From a bacterium UBP4_UBA6127 (GTDB lineage: Bacteria; UBP4; UBA4092): DNA of 49,049 bases. The DNA is taken from positions 1-49,049 of the forward strand of contig DIVR01000043.1 of NCBI GenBank assembly GCA_002428325.1, written 5' to 3'. The notes beneath the pieces are model-generated. The model searched no databases, was not told where the DNA came from, and saw only the letters and a program-made list of their open reading frames with translations. The position numbers and the translations under genes are program-made. Below, in pieces: positions 32,286 to 40,025 of this stretch. Every line of letters begins with the position of its first letter. The first letter of the stretch is position 1.

Positions 32286-34208
32286 ATGAAATCCAACAAA
32301 ATTTATTTGCTGTTAGGAGTGATGGCACTGGTTTTCATGATGATGAGCAGTGCTTTTGCGTTAGAAGAACTATGGTCTGTCAGCTATTCAACGACTCGCT
32401 TCAGTAACCGAGCGATGGATTATAATCCCGCCACTGGCCATATACTAGTGACCAATAATACTGATACCTCCATCCTGGTTTATGATACGACCGGGCAATA
32501 TGTGAAAAATCTGGATATGGGAACCACTGTTTTTACCGGTGGTTATATGCCCTATGATTTAGATGTGACCGAAGACGGAGTGATTTGGGCCTTGAATTAT
32601 TCCACCGGTAGCATTTTCCGATGGGCGAATGAAAATGCAGCCCCTACATTGGCTTGTGAAATTGGAGGCGTTTCTATCCGAGGATTCCAGGTAACAGGCG
32701 CCGGAGCGAATGCAGTCATATTTACTACTTTTGCAGGAAACAGCTCCCGATGCTTTATCCCGGTGTCCTCATCCAATTACACCACCTTCCAGTTCTATGA
32801 ACAGTTTGGTGACAGTTCGGCGGGTAGTTGGACCTCCATTGCCTCTGGAGATACTTCCAATGCGGTTGTTTACCAGATCTATCCGACCGGAACCCGGCAG
32901 CAGTTCGCTAAATTCGTGAAAACCAATGGGGTTTGGTCACGGGATCAGAATTTTTATCCTCCCCAAAAGCATTATGCATTTAAAGGTGAAATCTGCCCGA
33001 CTAATAATGATGTATACATCATGGAGTATTACCAGAATAATCAAACCTCAGATGCCACCACTCGGCGGGATCGGTTGATTATCCGGATTGATGGGCAGAC
33101 TGGCATTCAAAAAGAAGTCTTTGAAGTCGCCACTACGTTGCCTCAGGCATACGCTTCGAATTTACATGACCTGGCCTTTGACACGGCAAACCATATCATC
33201 TACTGGCATCACAGCTTGGGGGTTGCCACCGCAGCCGTCAGTAATTTCCAGCTGGGAGCCGTGAGATATACGGATGAACCTCAGATGGTCAGAGTGATGG
33301 AAATCCCTGAAATAACAGTGGATGGAAATACCTCTGATTGGCCTGCTTATGTCCAGAGTACCTCCGCCGGATGGAGTTGCAAGAGCCTGAATGAAACATG
33401 GACAGGCGTCGCTGATTATGCCACCAACATCAAATTGGCCTGGAACCATAAGGTCAACAAGCTGTTCATCATGGCAGAAGTTGCCGATGATGTGACCATC
33501 AGTGGAGATACCTGGTCCAATAACTGGAATGCTGAAGATTTGGCGGAATTCTACTTCAATCCGACCAATTATTATGAAGGCAGTTCCGCTACTTTATTGA
33601 CCCAGATGATTGTTAAGGCCAATGGGAGTAATCGTGCGGCTGGTTTTGGAAATCTGACCACCTGGAATGATTATGCTTATATTGGCGCCCAAGTGGCCAT
33701 TGACAGCACTTCTGTTGCCGGTAAGAGGTTCTATGAAATTTCTGTACCTCTGTATGATTCCTACAATACCACTGGCACCGGGACTGTACATGCTTTAACC
33801 CCCAATGAATATATTGGTTTTGAAGCCGATTTTGTCGATCAGGATGGGACGTTGGATGATCAGAGTACCTATACCTGGTTTGCCATTTCACCCGGCACCT
33901 CGAAACTGTCCAAACCTATTCGAATGGGGACTGTTCAGGTGAAGGGTGTCATCCTGAGCCCAGCCAATAATATGAACCTGACAGTTGGTTTGACTCAGCA
34001 GTTCAACCAGTCAGGTGGAAATGGGACCATTGTCTGGAACAGTAGTAATACAGCTGCCGGTACGATTGATGCCAGCGGGTTGTTTACTGCACTGGCACCG
34101 GGAGTGACCCAGATTACAGCTACTGATGCCGATGGCATTATCAGTCTGCCGATCGCTGTCACTGTGGTGGCAACCAATGCACCCCTGGCCATGGAATTAA
34201 TGGAATAA
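32286..34208 (+). CDS. Secreted propeller-CBM9-Ig surface protein with acidic tail
   Basis: ATG 32286, behind GGAGAAAGG, begins an ideal signal peptide (MKSNKIYLLLGVMALVFMMMSSAFA). An upstream in-frame ATG at 32220 also has a strong GGAGG site and would add 22 hydrophilic residues. The 640-residue product has a beta-propeller-like N-terminal half (GHILVTNNTDTSILVYDTTGQYVKNL, YDLDVTEDGVIWALN). A CBM9/DOMON-like domain follows (EIPEITVDGNTSDWPAYV, about 335-560), then a Big_2-type Ig domain (TIDASGLFTALAPGVTQITATDADG) and the tail APLAMELME. It probably binds glycans at the cell surface. It has its own promoter and terminator. Confidence 0.83.
   Translation: MKSNKIYLLLGVMALVFMMMSSAFALEELWSVSYSTTRFSNRAMDYNPATGHILVTNNTDTSILVYDTTGQYVKNLDMGTTVFTGGYMPYDLDVTEDGVIWALNYSTGSIFRWANENAAPTLACEIGGVSIRGFQVTGAGANAVIFTTFAGNSSRCFIPVSSSNYTTFQFYEQFGDSSAGSWTSIASGDTSNAVVYQIYPTGTRQQFAKFVKTNGVWSRDQNFYPPQKHYAFKGEICPTNNDVYIMEYYQNNQTSDATTRRDRLIIRIDGQTGIQKEVFEVATTLPQAYASNLHDLAFDTANHIIYWHHSLGVATAAVSNFQLGAVRYTDEPQMVRVMEIPEITVDGNTSDWPAYVQSTSAGWSCKSLNETWTGVADYATNIKLAWNHKVNKLFIMAEVADDVTISGDTWSNNWNAEDLAEFYFNPTNYYEGSSATLLTQMIVKANGSNRAAGFGNLTTWNDYAYIGAQVAIDSTSVAGKRFYEISVPLYDSYNTTGTGTVHALTPNEYIGFEADFVDQDGTLDDQSTYTWFAISPGTSKLSKPIRMGTVQVKGVILSPANNMNLTVGLTQQFNQSGGNGTIVWNSSNTAAGTIDASGLFTALAPGVTQITATDADGIISLPIAVTVVATNAPLAMELME
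34179..34205 (+). other. Codons for the C-terminal tail, copy 4
   Basis: The tail APLAMELME follows VTVVATN after the Ig-like domain. It keeps A-P-L-A and the final L-M-E but replaces R-D-W by M-E. Confidence 0.55.
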
Positions 34209-34242
34209 CCGAAGAGAAGTCGTTAGGCGATAAGAAGGTGGA

Positions 34243-34272
34243 AGCAGGGTCTTTGCAAAGACCCTGCTTTTA
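34243..34272 (+). terminator. Terminator of the 32286 gene
   Basis: AGCAGGGTCTTTG and its reverse complement form a perfect 26-base palindrome that ends in a short T run (TTTT). Confidence 0.75.
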
Positions 34273-34316
34273 TCTGAAGTTTACTTAAATTCTACTTATA
34301 TAATGAGGGATGATAT

Positions 34317-35996
34317 ATGCGTTTTATACGTAATGTTTTATTTGTTTTAGTGATTATGAGTCTGTCCACGGTCTGTTTCGCCAAGAAATACAGCGATGCT
34401 CCCGCCGGACAGGGAACTTCCACAGTTGGAACCAGTGGAGATTATGCCAGTTTATTGGAAGCCTCTTTGGATTTTAATTCTACGGCGGCTACGGGCAACT
34501 GGACTTTGGAAATACTAAATGATTTAACAGAGAATGAACCGGTATATTTTGGCAAGACTGTGGATTCTTCTTACGTGAATACCATTAAACCGGCTGTAGG
34601 CACCCAACCTGTAGTCACATTCACCGCTTCTTCAGCTACTTTAGCCGGAAGCCTGGTCTTTGGTTCACAGGGAAATACCATTGAAGTGCTGGTTCCTACC
34701 AATAACTTTGTGATTGATGGGTCCAATAATGGAAGCAATTCCAGAGATCTGACCCTGACCAACACTTCAACGGCTAACTCCAGTTGGGCATATACTGTCA
34801 GAGTTTATGGAGATTGTGATAATTTTATCCTGAAAAATGCCAATGTTCATAATATTGCTACAACGGCTAATACCGGTGCCACGATTGGTTTTTGTTCCAG
34901 AGTAACAACCGGTGGAACGATAGCGTTGCATCCTGATAATATCCTTATCCAGAATTGTTATATTTATAGTTCAACCGGCCGGGTAACCGGGGGGGCGGCT
35001 TTAGAATTTGTGAACAGTGGGACTTTGCCTGTCGGCAGTGTCGCTACTGGATTCACTATTACCAACTCTCGGGTGGAAAGCAATAACAACGCCCGGACTC
35101 TTTATTTCACTTTAGCCTTGGGGCAGGGTGTTATTTCCAATAATACCATCCGGGGTATGCTTCCCGGAGCCCAAGCCTATGGGTTGTATGCGATTAATTT
35201 TAACGGCTCAAACAATTTACAGAATGTAGTGGTTTCCGGAAATGTGTTTGATAGCCTGAAAAATGGCCGGACTTCAGCCGGTGATGGTGTGGTTGTCATG
35301 AATTTGAATGGCAAATCCGCTGGAAATGGCACTTCGGGGAGTTTCTATGTATATAATAATTCCATCAGCGGATTTGAATTGACCGGAACTCCGGCTGCCG
35401 TAGCCATTACTAATAAAGGTATCCGCCATTATTCTGCTTCAGAAGGATTCTATTGTTACAATAACTCCATTGATATTCCCTCTTTCCCGGCAGGTTGGAC
35501 TGCTTTGGGTGGCAGTTATGGAATTGGTTTTGAATCAGGCGCTTACGCTGGACCTTGTGAAGTGAAAAATAATATTGTCAGAGTCAGTGGCGGCAAGAAT
35601 TTCTCCTGCTTGTGGAAAATCAACTCTTCTACAACCACCGCTACCAGCTTAGATAATAATGTGTATGTGGCCCTTTCCGGGTCAACTGTGGCTCGGGTCG
35701 GCGGTGTCTATTATGCTTCCCTGGCTGATTTTCAAACTACTTATCCTGCCTATGATGCTAACAGTCAGGTCCTGGATCCGATGGCTACAACCCCAGGCCA
35801 TTGGGTTTCTGCTACCAACCATCATTTTACCTCTTCTGATGTTCCGGGATTGATTAATGGAACCCCGATTACGACCCCGGTGGCGGTCATTACCGATATC
35901 GATGGGGATATTCGCAGCTTAACAGCTCCATGGCCGGGTGTCGATGAAAATGGCACTATGGTCCCTGTAGAACTTAGTGGTTTTATGACTGAATAA
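34317..35996 (+). CDS. Secreted right-handed beta-helix protein with acidic tail
   Basis: The 559-residue protein starts at ATG 34317 (GAGGG upstream) and has a signal peptide (FVLVIMSLSTVCFA). Repeated short strands with asparagine ladders (ISNNTIRG, VSGNVFDSL, VYNNSISGF, CYNNSIDIP, VKNNIVRV, LDNNVYVA) are typical of a right-handed parallel beta-helix, as in pectate-lyase-like and surface adhesin folds. The start of the mature part, YSDAPAGQGTSTVGTSGDYASLLEA, resembles the cap of such helices. It ends VPVELSGFMTE. No catalytic set is certain. A TATAAT lies at 34298, so the leader may be only about 10 nt, unlike in the neighbouring genes. Confidence 0.82.
   Translation: MRFIRNVLFVLVIMSLSTVCFAKKYSDAPAGQGTSTVGTSGDYASLLEASLDFNSTAATGNWTLEILNDLTENEPVYFGKTVDSSYVNTIKPAVGTQPVVTFTASSATLAGSLVFGSQGNTIEVLVPTNNFVIDGSNNGSNSRDLTLTNTSTANSSWAYTVRVYGDCDNFILKNANVHNIATTANTGATIGFCSRVTTGGTIALHPDNILIQNCYIYSSTGRVTGGAALEFVNSGTLPVGSVATGFTITNSRVESNNNARTLYFTLALGQGVISNNTIRGMLPGAQAYGLYAINFNGSNNLQNVVVSGNVFDSLKNGRTSAGDGVVVMNLNGKSAGNGTSGSFYVYNNSISGFELTGTPAAVAITNKGIRHYSASEGFYCYNNSIDIPSFPAGWTALGGSYGIGFESGAYAGPCEVKNNIVRVSGGKNFSCLWKINSSTTTATSLDNNVYVALSGSTVARVGGVYYASLADFQTTYPAYDANSQVLDPMATTPGHWVSATNHHFTSSDVPGLINGTPITTPVAVITDIDGDIRSLTAPWPGVDENGTMVPVELSGFMTE
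35961..35993 (+). other. Codons for the C-terminal tail, copy 5
   Basis: The tail VPVELSGFMTE keeps the V/A-P-x pattern and the final hydrophobic-x-E but lacks D-W. VPVELS-type ends also occur in other secreted proteins of unrelated phyla. Confidence 0.45.
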
Positions 35997-36020
35997 CTAC
36001 CAAAAGCGTTATCCAGAGAT

Positions 36021-36056
36021 GAGGGAGGCTTTCTTACAGAAGCCTCTCTCTTTTTT
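36021..36056 (+). terminator. Terminator of the 34317 gene
   Basis: GAGGGAGGCTT pairs with AAGCCTCTCTC (one G-U pair) and is followed by TTTTTT. Confidence 0.88.
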
Positions 36057-36172
36057 GCTCAGTATCTGGGAATATTACCCGATTTTCTGGAAAGTCTTTC
36101 CAAAATAGCTTTTCTTATGCCGTTACTTCGTGAGTCTATTAAACAACTCCCTTTATATCAACGCTATAAGTT

Positions 36173-36190
36173 TTTTGACAACTGTCAAAA
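36173..36190. promoter_or_regulatory. TTTTGACA-N2-TGTCAAAA palindrome, site 2
   Basis: Perfect 8-bp arms around AC. It is about 300 bp upstream of the candidate promoter at 36474 and shares its arms with the palindrome at 28563-28584. Confidence 0.55.
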
Positions 36191-36473
36191 TCCCAGGACT
36201 TTTCTTTATATGTTCAACAGTAATAATAAAATATTCTCCCATTATCTCCCCATCTCCCTGGTGTTAATCTAAAATAATTTCTTTTTAATACCTGTATTAG
36301 TAATATCTGATTTTTATTCCTTTTTTCACTTTCCCTCTTTTTTTATTCAAAATTGTAGTCTTTCTTTTCCCGATATCCGATTAAAATAGGAATTTTATAA
36401 CCAAAATAGCATTGTAATCGCATAAATAAGGACTATATTTATATATTAAATATAAATTCGAATAATAATAAGA

Positions 36474-36502
36474 TTGAATAGGGAGGTAAAATAATATAAA
36501 CT
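36474..36502 (+). promoter_or_regulatory. Candidate promoter of the 36699 surface gene
   Basis: TTGAAT (36474-36479) and TAAACT (36497-36502) are 17 bp apart; the same -10 is used at 32076. The predicted leader is about 190 nt. Confidence 0.6.
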
Positions 36503-36608
36503 TTAGGATAATTATAATAAGTATTATTATCAGCACATAAGTCCTTTTTTATTGAATTTTATGCATTGATACTGCTAAAAATGAAGGGAGTGAAACGAAG
36601 AGGAAGAT

Positions 36609-36643
36609 CTTGCAGGGATACCCAGGCTGACAAGCCTTGCAAG
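36609..36643 (+). ncRNA. Compact folded element in the leader of the 36699 gene
   Basis: CTTGCA pairs with TGCAAG around an inner hairpin AGGCT-GACA-AGCCT, leaving only GGG-ATA-CCC between them. That stretch can itself pair, so every base outside the loops is accounted for. CCAGGC (36622-36627) can alternatively pair with GCCTGG (36652-36657), which breaks the inner hairpin. This is a switch-like arrangement 56 bases before the start codon. I recognise no known riboswitch class. Confidence 0.45.
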
Positions 36644-36698
36644 TTATAGATGCCTGGAATTATTTATGATAGAAATTATGAGAGGAGTAAGAACAAAT

Positions 36699-38660
36699 AT
36701 GAAACGTTATTTTGCGATAATGGCTGCCATAATGATGAGTACCGCTGTATGGGCAACCGATGTAACAATTGATGTGTGTGAAGATACAACTGGAATGACC
36801 ATTGTAGCTAATGGATATGCTGCTATGAGTAGTTGGACCATGACGGTTGAACCGGATGCTGTTAATAAATCTGAGGGGACTGCTTCTTTTAAGATTATCC
36901 AGACCAATGGTACCGGTACTGCTGTTGCGGCTTGGTGGAATAATGGGTATTTTTCCCACTACCTGCCTACCCCGATGAATGTTTCCGATATGGAATATTT
37001 CTGTTTTGACGTAAAAAATGATGTGGGAGTTGCCGGTTTAGGCCTCCAGATTGAATTATGGGATGTAAACAATCAGGCTGTCCGCGTGTTATCCAGCTCT
37101 GCTTTAGCTGTTGCTCAGCCCACTTTTACCACCTATAAACTGCGGTTATCTGAAATTCAAAAAGATACCTGGTTAACCAGTGGTAAATCCATTGATTTAC
37201 GCCGAGTGAACAAGATTGTCTATAAGTTCAGCAATGGTGGTACTTTCCCGGCCGGTAGCTTTACTTATAATATTGATAATGTTCATTTTGAAAAAGACAT
37301 TAATCAGTTCAATGAAGTAGTATTAGAAGACTTTGAATATACCGACCAAGCCTCTTTAAAACTGGCTTGGGATACCACATGGGCCATGTCTACCTGCATG
37401 ATTGATTACAATGTAGTCGCAGGTGAAGATGGCAAATGCCTGCAGTTGAATTATAATCACCTGAACAAATGGACCAACTATGCGGTGGTCAAGAATCTTT
37501 CCACCCCGTTGAATCTCACCGGTGCTGCCTATATGAAGGTTGATTTCAAGGGTGGCGACTGGCTCAAAGGGTTAGATCCGACTCCGACCATTTTCCTGGT
37601 GGATAACAATGGTCGTCGGTTACAGGGCTTTATGTATGGCGCTGCTTCTTCTACCAATGACTGGGTTACCTTCTTCCTGACTTTCCAGGGTGGTGCCAAT
37701 TATGGTGTCGCAACCGTCAAAACCTTATCCCCCACTGCCTACAGTTACAACTCCTTATGGAAAATGGACCGTTGGGGTGCCGGTTCTGGCCAGTTATTAG
37801 CTGACCTTAGCCAGATTACAGCCATCATTGTGGCTCCTTCCACTCAAGTTGGAACCATTGGTGTGGAATATCCCATCAATAATGCCAACTTCTATTTTGA
37901 TAATATCGTGGTTGGTTATCCAATGAAGACTATTGTTCAGAGTTCAGCCGGTTCTGAGAAGGTTTATTCTGTCAATAGCTGCGGGACTGCTCCTACCATT
38001 GATGGCAATGCTGCCACTGGTGAATGGGATGTAGCTTCCAATGTCAATAATAATGGTTTAGTTGCCCATGATAACGTGGCTACTGCTGCCCAGGAAGATG
38101 TGACCTTCAAGGCCATGTATGATACCAATTATCTTTACATCATGCTTCAGGCTCCCCAGCAGTATCTGGGTCTTGATTTCACTCCGGCCAGTGGTGATCG
38201 TGATGTTAGCGGCACCGGTTTTGCCGGGGATGATTTTGAGTTCTTCTTTGCCCCTGCCGGCAATTATTCCAGTTCTTATTACCATGTAGTGCTGTTCCCT
38301 GATATTACCAACAACCGAGTCCTGATTTGGGACGAAATCGGTACAAGTGGTGCAAGTTCATGGAGTGGTTCTGGTGATAGTGCTGCTATAACCTATGCCA
38401 ATGGAACTGCTACCATTGAATATAAGATGCCTTTCAGCATGTTTAATTCTTATATTACAGGTAGTTATGGAACTCCAGTCAATGGTGATGTTTGGGGAGC
38501 AAATGTTTGCTTCATCAACAAAATCACCGATGGTGGTACCACTGAATACACCAACTGGGAACCGGATGGAACTGCTGGTTTTGCTGCCGGCCGTCCTTTT
38601 GGCGCCTTTGTATTTAATGATGTTCCGGCCAGTGTTAATGATTGGTTCTTAATGGACTAG
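36699..38660 (+). CDS. Secreted jelly-roll/CBM9-like surface protein with acidic tail
   Basis: ATG 36699 is chosen because GAGGAG precedes it and a signal peptide follows directly (MKRYFAIMAAIMMSTAVWA); ATG 36666 is in frame but would put residues before the signal. The 653-residue product has two jelly-roll-like domains, the second opening with VLEDFEYTDQASLKLAWD. These resemble those of the 26692 protein. A CBM9/DOMON-like domain follows from about residue 430 (APTIDGNAATGEWDVAS, DDFEFFFAPAGNYSSSYYHVVLFP). The end is VPASVNDWFLMD without an Ig-like domain before it. It thus joins the domain types of the GH20 proteins and of the other surface proteins. Confidence 0.84.
   Translation: MKRYFAIMAAIMMSTAVWATDVTIDVCEDTTGMTIVANGYAAMSSWTMTVEPDAVNKSEGTASFKIIQTNGTGTAVAAWWNNGYFSHYLPTPMNVSDMEYFCFDVKNDVGVAGLGLQIELWDVNNQAVRVLSSSALAVAQPTFTTYKLRLSEIQKDTWLTSGKSIDLRRVNKIVYKFSNGGTFPAGSFTYNIDNVHFEKDINQFNEVVLEDFEYTDQASLKLAWDTTWAMSTCMIDYNVVAGEDGKCLQLNYNHLNKWTNYAVVKNLSTPLNLTGAAYMKVDFKGGDWLKGLDPTPTIFLVDNNGRRLQGFMYGAASSTNDWVTFFLTFQGGANYGVATVKTLSPTAYSYNSLWKMDRWGAGSGQLLADLSQITAIIVAPSTQVGTIGVEYPINNANFYFDNIVVGYPMKTIVQSSAGSEKVYSVNSCGTAPTIDGNAATGEWDVASNVNNNGLVAHDNVATAAQEDVTFKAMYDTNYLYIMLQAPQQYLGLDFTPASGDRDVSGTGFAGDDFEFFFAPAGNYSSSYYHVVLFPDITNNRVLIWDEIGTSGASSWSGSGDSAAITYANGTATIEYKMPFSMFNSYITGSYGTPVNGDVWGANVCFINKITDGGTTEYTNWEPDGTAGFAAGRPFGAFVFNDVPASVNDWFLMD
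38622..38657 (+). other. Codons for the C-terminal tail, copy 6
   Basis: VPASVNDWFLMD ends in D-W-F-L-M-D, matching D-W-[AS]-L-M-E of copies 2 and 3 although the domain before it is of a different type. Confidence 0.6.
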
Positions 38661-38682
38661 TCTTGGGACATTGAATGGTTAT

Positions 38683-38718
38683 AAAGCTCCATTCCTTCGG
38701 GAATGGAGCTTTTTTTTA
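38683..38718 (+). terminator. Terminator of the 36699 gene
   Basis: A perfect 13-bp stem (AAAGCTCCATTCC and complement) is closed by a UUCG tetraloop and followed by a T run. Confidence 0.95.
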
Positions 38719-39078
38719 ATATGCTCTGTAGGGGTAATATCTTGGTGTTATTTCAGCTCCCCCCTCTGGATGCTTAATAATAATGATTATGGGATATAAA
38801 GCAGGTTAATCAATTATTTAAAAGACCCAGTTAATTATTAATTTGAGAGAACGGTAAATCTATTAAGCATTGGTGTTATTTAAGTTGGTATCTTTGACGC
38901 CTGTCAAAATAACTCTATTAAGGGGTACAAAGGGATGAAAAATGATTCTTACTGGGGATTAAAGGTTACAATGATAGGGTTCAATTTTTATTATTCCAGG
39001 GTATCCAAAAATTAACATGTTTTTTATATTGCAGAAGTTAGGTTAAAATTTAACTCCCTTTATAAAGGATATATCCGG
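38719..39078. other. Intergenic stretch before the methyltransferase gene
   Basis: The stretch holds the degenerate palindrome site 3 at 38892-38909 and a TATAAA at 39061. I see no gene or other repeat in it. Confidence 0.4.
38892..38909. promoter_or_regulatory. TTTTGACA-N2-TGTCAAAA-like palindrome, site 3
   Basis: CTTTGACG-CC-TGTCAAAA matches the arms of sites 1 and 2 with two mismatches. It lies 170 bp upstream of the methyltransferase gene, so the regulator may not be specific for surface proteins. Confidence 0.4.
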
Positions 39079-39867
39079 ATGGATCAAAATAAAATAGAGA
39101 AACCCAAACAATCTGAATACTGGGACAGTGTCCTGGATCCTCAAAATTTATCGGAAGATGAGGAAGTTCCGGTTAATCTGTTATCCGAATTGGAATTTTA
39201 TGAAGCGCCTGCCCAAGAGTTTGCCTATGACCTGATGGGAGATATTGAAGGTAAGTCTATTCTGGAAATTGGATGCGGGTTAGGGGTGAATGCCATAATC
39301 CTGGCTCAAGAAGGAGCTCAGGTTACAGGATTGGACCTCTCTAGCCGGCGTCTTGAGGCTGTCTCTGAAATTATCATGGAAAATGAGATATCCGGGATTA
39401 ATTTAGTTTGTGGCAGTGGGGAAACTCTTCCTTTTCCGGATGAATCCTTCGATATTGTTTATACCAATGCCGTTATGATTCATATGGATAAGCCTAAGGC
39501 TATTAAAGAGATTCGAAGGGTCCTGAAGCCGGGGGGAGTGGCTGTTATGGTAGAGCCTATGAAATATCACCCTCTGGCAAATCTGTATCGGATATTGATG
39601 GCTCCTCGAATGTGGAGGACTATTGCTGATTATATTACATTCAAAGATTTAGAATCATTTGATTTCCATTTTGATTCCTACGGGCATAAGGAATTCTATT
39701 TTATATCCTTTCTCTCATTTTATTGGCAATTTATCATGAGGAATCTTCTTCTGTTTCATAAGAGCCTGATGATACTCCAACCCATTGATTCTCTCCTTTT
39801 TAGAATTATTCCTCCCTTGGGAAGGGTGGCCTGGTTTACTGTTTACTGGGGGCGGCGGGCCCGATAA
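39079..39867 (+). CDS. Class I SAM-dependent methyltransferase
   Basis: This 262-residue protein has motif I ILEIGCGLGVNAIILA near residue 60, the acidic-loop strand GAQVTGLDLSSRRLEAV, and the post-motif FPDESFDIVYTNAVMIHMDKPKAIKEIRRVLKPGGVAVMVEP. These are typical of the Methyltransf_11 group. The C-terminal part (about 165-262) is helical and hydrophobic-aromatic and may contact membrane or a lipid-like substrate. The start is ATG 39079 with AAAGGAT upstream. The substrate cannot be told. It stands before the purine gene group but is separated from it by 158 bases, so it may not be part of that group. Confidence 0.88.
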   Translation: MDQNKIEKPKQSEYWDSVLDPQNLSEDEEVPVNLLSELEFYEAPAQEFAYDLMGDIEGKSILEIGCGLGVNAIILAQEGAQVTGLDLSSRRLEAVSEIIMENEISGINLVCGSGETLPFPDESFDIVYTNAVMIHMDKPKAIKEIRRVLKPGGVAVMVEPMKYHPLANLYRILMAPRMWRTIADYITFKDLESFDFHFDSYGHKEFYFISFLSFYWQFIMRNLLLFHKSLMILQPIDSLLFRIIPPLGRVAWFTVYWGRRAR

Positions 39868-40025
39868 GAATCTATCCGTTCATTGTGAACAAAGCCGTTG
39901 AACCCCTTTGCATTTCTTGAAGATTACTTCCGGCTGAATGAGTAAAATGGGGCTTCCATCTCTTGACTCTATTAATTAACTCTGGTAATTTGAAGCAAAT
40001 ATGGCTTCAAACCAAGAGGCAGAGA

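Larger units (their letters stand above)
35997..36473. other. Long intergenic stretch upstream of the 36699 gene
   Basis: It holds a terminator (36021-36056) and palindrome site 2 (36173-36190). From about 36200 on it is very AT-rich with homopolymer tracts and no open frame or RNA gene that I can support. Confidence 0.45.

Noticed and set aside
36609..36643. GATACC...CCTTG in the 36699 leader as a theophylline-like or other known aptamer
   Set aside because: Only a few bases resemble that artificial aptamer, and the pairing pattern is different.
28225..36698. CRISPR array or tRNA genes in the long AT-rich intergenic regions
   Set aside because: No regularly spaced direct repeats and no cloverleaf with T-loop consensus were found on reading both strands.
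19460..38657. C-terminal tails as PEP-CTERM, LPXTG or type IX secretion signals
   Set aside because: There is no transmembrane helix with a basic cluster, no LPXTG-like motif, and no 70-90 residue beta-domain of the T9SS type shared by all; the common part is only 6-12 residues.
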